DNA of 6,563 bases from an uncultured Proteiniphilum sp. (lineage in GTDB: Bacteria > Bacteroidota > Bacteroidia > Bacteroidales > Dysgonomonadaceae), in contig NZ_CALNAT010000250.1 of NCBI RefSeq assembly GCF_937873925.1, positions 1 to 6,563 of the forward strand, written 5' to 3'. Shown one piece after another: positions 5,574 through 6,563 of this stretch (position 1 is its first letter; every line of letters begins with the position of its first letter). The position numbers were made by a program, and so were the translations under genes. A model generated the notes under the pieces. The model made no database searches. It was given only the letters and a program-made list of their open reading frames with translations, and had not been told where the DNA came from.

Positions 5574-5819
5574 TTAGTCATTTTCTCTGAAATTATTTTC
5601 TGATATTTCCTCTACTTTCTTTGGTTTTTTATCGCCTGAGAAGAGATCGAAAAGGAGATAACCGACCAGCGCTCCGTAGATCATCATCCTGTAAGGGTTG
5701 GAGGTGATGGGGCAGGTCCCGCTTACACACCCCACGTAGTGATAATAGAGATATCCTACCAGGATTCCCGTTAATACTCCCATGATCCTCAACCAGTGTT
5801 TCTTAAAAAAATCTTTCAT
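5574..5819 (-). CDS. Small two-helix membrane protein, DUF6132-like
   Basis: An 81-residue protein with a basic N-terminus (K2, K6, K7, R11), a first membrane helix at about 12-29 and a second at about 46-61. Between them is the loop V29-G-C31-V-S-G-T-C36-P-I-T-S-N-P. The C-terminal tail is charged and soluble (GDKKPKKVEEISEN). The GCxSGTCPITS loop is, from memory, the hallmark of DUF6132 proteins, found mainly in Bacteroidota; the family name is a recollection and the function is not known. A Cys-x4-Cys pair next to the membrane could form a disulfide, bind a metal or carry sulfur. The N-terminal positive charges suggest the N-terminus is inside, which would put the cysteine loop on the periplasmic side. 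It lies 42 bp after the ArsR-type regulator gene on the same strand, so the two are probably one transcript and the protein a target of that regulator. Confidence 0.8.
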   Translation of the reverse strand: MKDFFKKHWLRIMGVLTGILVGYLYYHYVGCVSGTCPITSNPYRMMIYGALVGYLLFDLFSGDKKPKKVEEISENNFREND

Positions 5820-5861
5820 ATAACCCTATTTTAAAACTTATAACTAAAAGTCCGGAGTTCT

Positions 5862-6194
5862 TTATGCTTCTTTGTCCCTGCAACTCATAATACATTTCAA
5901 TACATTCGAAAAACGTTTATCGCTGAGAGAATAAAAACTGTTCTTTCCGTTTTTACGGCACCGCAGTATTCCTTTTGCCCTCATATCGGTCAGATGATGC
6001 GATAGCAGCGATTGTTCACAATCCATCTGATCCATCAACTCCGTTACCGACTTTTCACCCGCCTGAGAAAGCTGCATAACGACACACAAGCGGGTCTCAT
6101 GGGCCAGCGCTTTCAGAATATATGCCGCATCTTCGAATTGAGAACGGTCTATTTTATTTCTTTCCAATTCAACTGTCTCTTTTTCCATTTCCAT
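5862..6194 (-). CDS. ArsR/SmtB-family transcriptional repressor
   Basis: A 110-residue winged-helix regulator. After a charged N-terminus, residues 20-45 hold the typical AAYILKALAHETRLCVVMQL helices. The helix-turn-helix is at about 48-74 (KSVTELMDQMDCEQSLLSHHLTDMRAKGI), and the wing is at 77-90 (LRCRKNGKNSFYSL). A final helix ends in C101-I-M-S-C105. Such proteins bind DNA as dimers and release it when metal, metalloid, or oxidised or persulfidated cysteines are sensed. The classic ArsR ELCVCDL metal site is absent. Instead there are C37 in the second helix, C59 at the start of the recognition region, C79 in the wing and the C101/C105 pair near the dimer interface. C37 plus the C-terminal pair is loosely like the two-cysteine arrangement of sulfide sensors such as BigR/SqrR, but C37 is about three residues out of register, so the inducer is open. 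A dyad operator lies in its own leader (6213-6238), so autoregulation is likely. Confidence 0.9.
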   Translation of the reverse strand: MEMEKETVELERNKIDRSQFEDAAYILKALAHETRLCVVMQLSQAGEKSVTELMDQMDCEQSLLSHHLTDMRAKGILRCRKNGKNSFYSLSDKRFSNVLKCIMSCRDKEA

Positions 6195-6212
6195 TGTATT
6201 GAAAAATTAATC

Positions 6213-6238
6213 AACATATGAACATATATTCATCTATT
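6213..6238. promoter_or_regulatory. ArsR/SmtB-type operator
   Basis: The core is ATGAA-N6-TTCAT (6218-6222 and 6229-6233), with further symmetric matches outside it (AA at 6213-6214, A at 6216; T at 6235, TT at 6237-6238). TGAA-N6-TTCA within an A/T-rich dyad is the known shape of ArsR/SmtB binding sites. It lies between the -7 element and the regulator's start codon, in a position to block transcription. Confidence 0.65.
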
Positions 6239-6247
6239 TTTGTTCGC

Positions 6248-6255
6248 CAAAAGTA
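6248..6255 (-). promoter_or_regulatory. -7 element of the ArsR-type regulator operon
   Basis: On the minus strand TACTTTTG is an exact TAnnTTTG match, 53 bases before the start codon at 6194. Transcription would begin near 6241, so the operator at 6213-6238 covers the first transcribed bases. A -33 TTTG is not seen at the usual spacing, which would fit a weak or activator-free regulated promoter. Confidence 0.5.
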
Positions 6256-6328
6256 TAACATTTTTTCCGTTCTACCGTTTTTTTATACGATTATTTGATC
6301 GGACGAATGGATGAATAAAGGTAATATG

Positions 6329-6563
6329 TTAAAGAATTCTGATATAATAAGTCAGTTTTGCCTCGATCAATCGGAAGGCTGAACGGGAGAAATAGGCATT
6401 ATCACTTCGCCGGCTGGTAAAGATATCACCTAATCCGAAATAGTAACGCCCTTCCAGAGCAAAATCACCGATCCCGGTTTTGAACGCCATTCCCACTCCT
6501 CCTACCAATCCGTAATCCACCCGCGTCAGTTCACTCGTAGAACCATACTGCACCCCGATTCTC
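6329..6563 (-). CDS. Outer-membrane beta-barrel protein, C-terminal end only
   Basis: The last 77 residues of a frame that enters from the right edge; the in-frame GTG at 6553 is an internal valine, because the frame stays open to the border (RIGVQYGSTSEL). The visible part has four amphipathic strands: VDYGLVGGVGMAF, IGDFALEGRYYFGL, a loop FTSRRSDNAYFS, then FRLIEAKLTYYIRIL. The pattern GLVGGVG ... LEGRYYFGLGDI ... is characteristic of PorT-family/OMP_b-brl_2 barrels of Bacteroidota, in which Gly- and Tyr-rich strands alternate. The true start and signal peptide are outside the window. It is on the same strand as the ArsR operon, 134 bp upstream of it, and that gap holds the regulator's promoter and operator. 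There is no clear hairpin terminator after the stop. Confidence 0.8.
   Translation of the reverse strand, partial: RIGVQYGSTSELTRVDYGLVGGVGMAFKTGIGDFALEGRYYFGLGDIFTSRRSDNAYFSRSAFRLIEAKLTYYIRIL

Noticed and set aside
6256..6328. Search for a terminator after the beta-barrel gene, including the CCGTT direct repeat near 6267-6280
   Set aside because: The repeat is direct, not inverted, and no stable stem followed by a T-run was found.
1..6563. CRISPR array, transposon ends, tRNA or rRNA genes
   Set aside because: No spaced identical repeats, no transposase frame or terminal inverted repeats, and no cloverleaf or rRNA-like sequence were seen.

Overview
The window looks like a chromosomal segment of a Bacteroidota bacterium, most likely order Bacteroidales. 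The signs are TAnnTTTG-type -7 promoter elements, A-rich leaders without Shine-Dalgarno sequences, many short lipoproteins, PorT/PEGA-type envelope proteins, and a long Xaa-Pro aminopeptidase with an M24_C tail. Genus cannot be fixed from sequence reading alone. There are nine protein genes, two cut by the window edges, and no RNA gene, insertion sequence or CRISPR array.

Region 1 (1-1188, + strand): the 3' end of a metal-dependent Xaa-Pro aminopeptidase, a 99-bp spacer carrying a degenerate heptamer repeat, then a gamma-class carbonic-anhydrase-like left-handed beta-helix protein. A hairpin that can terminate in both directions separates it from the next, convergent gene.

Region 2 (1189-3262): a PEGA-domain lipoprotein on the minus strand is divergent from a two-gene plus-strand unit. 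That unit encodes a predicted outer-membrane beta-barrel and a lipoprotein with no recognised function, 22 bp apart. This is the least characterised part of the window.

Region 3 (3298-4566, minus): a U32-family protein with the four-cysteine Fe-S signature, of the type now linked to RNA hydroxylation rather than proteolysis. An 8-bp inverted repeat in its leader could mask its start codon.

Region 4 (4747-6194, minus): an ArsR/SmtB-type repressor with a clear operator in its own leader, a small two-helix membrane protein with a Cys-x4-Cys loop (DUF6132-like), and a lipoprotein thioredoxin with CGPC active site and a strong terminator. The order and strand suggest a redox- or sulfur/metal-responsive envelope module. 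However, 308 bp, including an octamer repeat, separate the thioredoxin from the other two genes, so it may have its own promoter.

Region 5 (6329-6563, minus): the C-terminal end of another outer-membrane beta-barrel protein, running out of the window.
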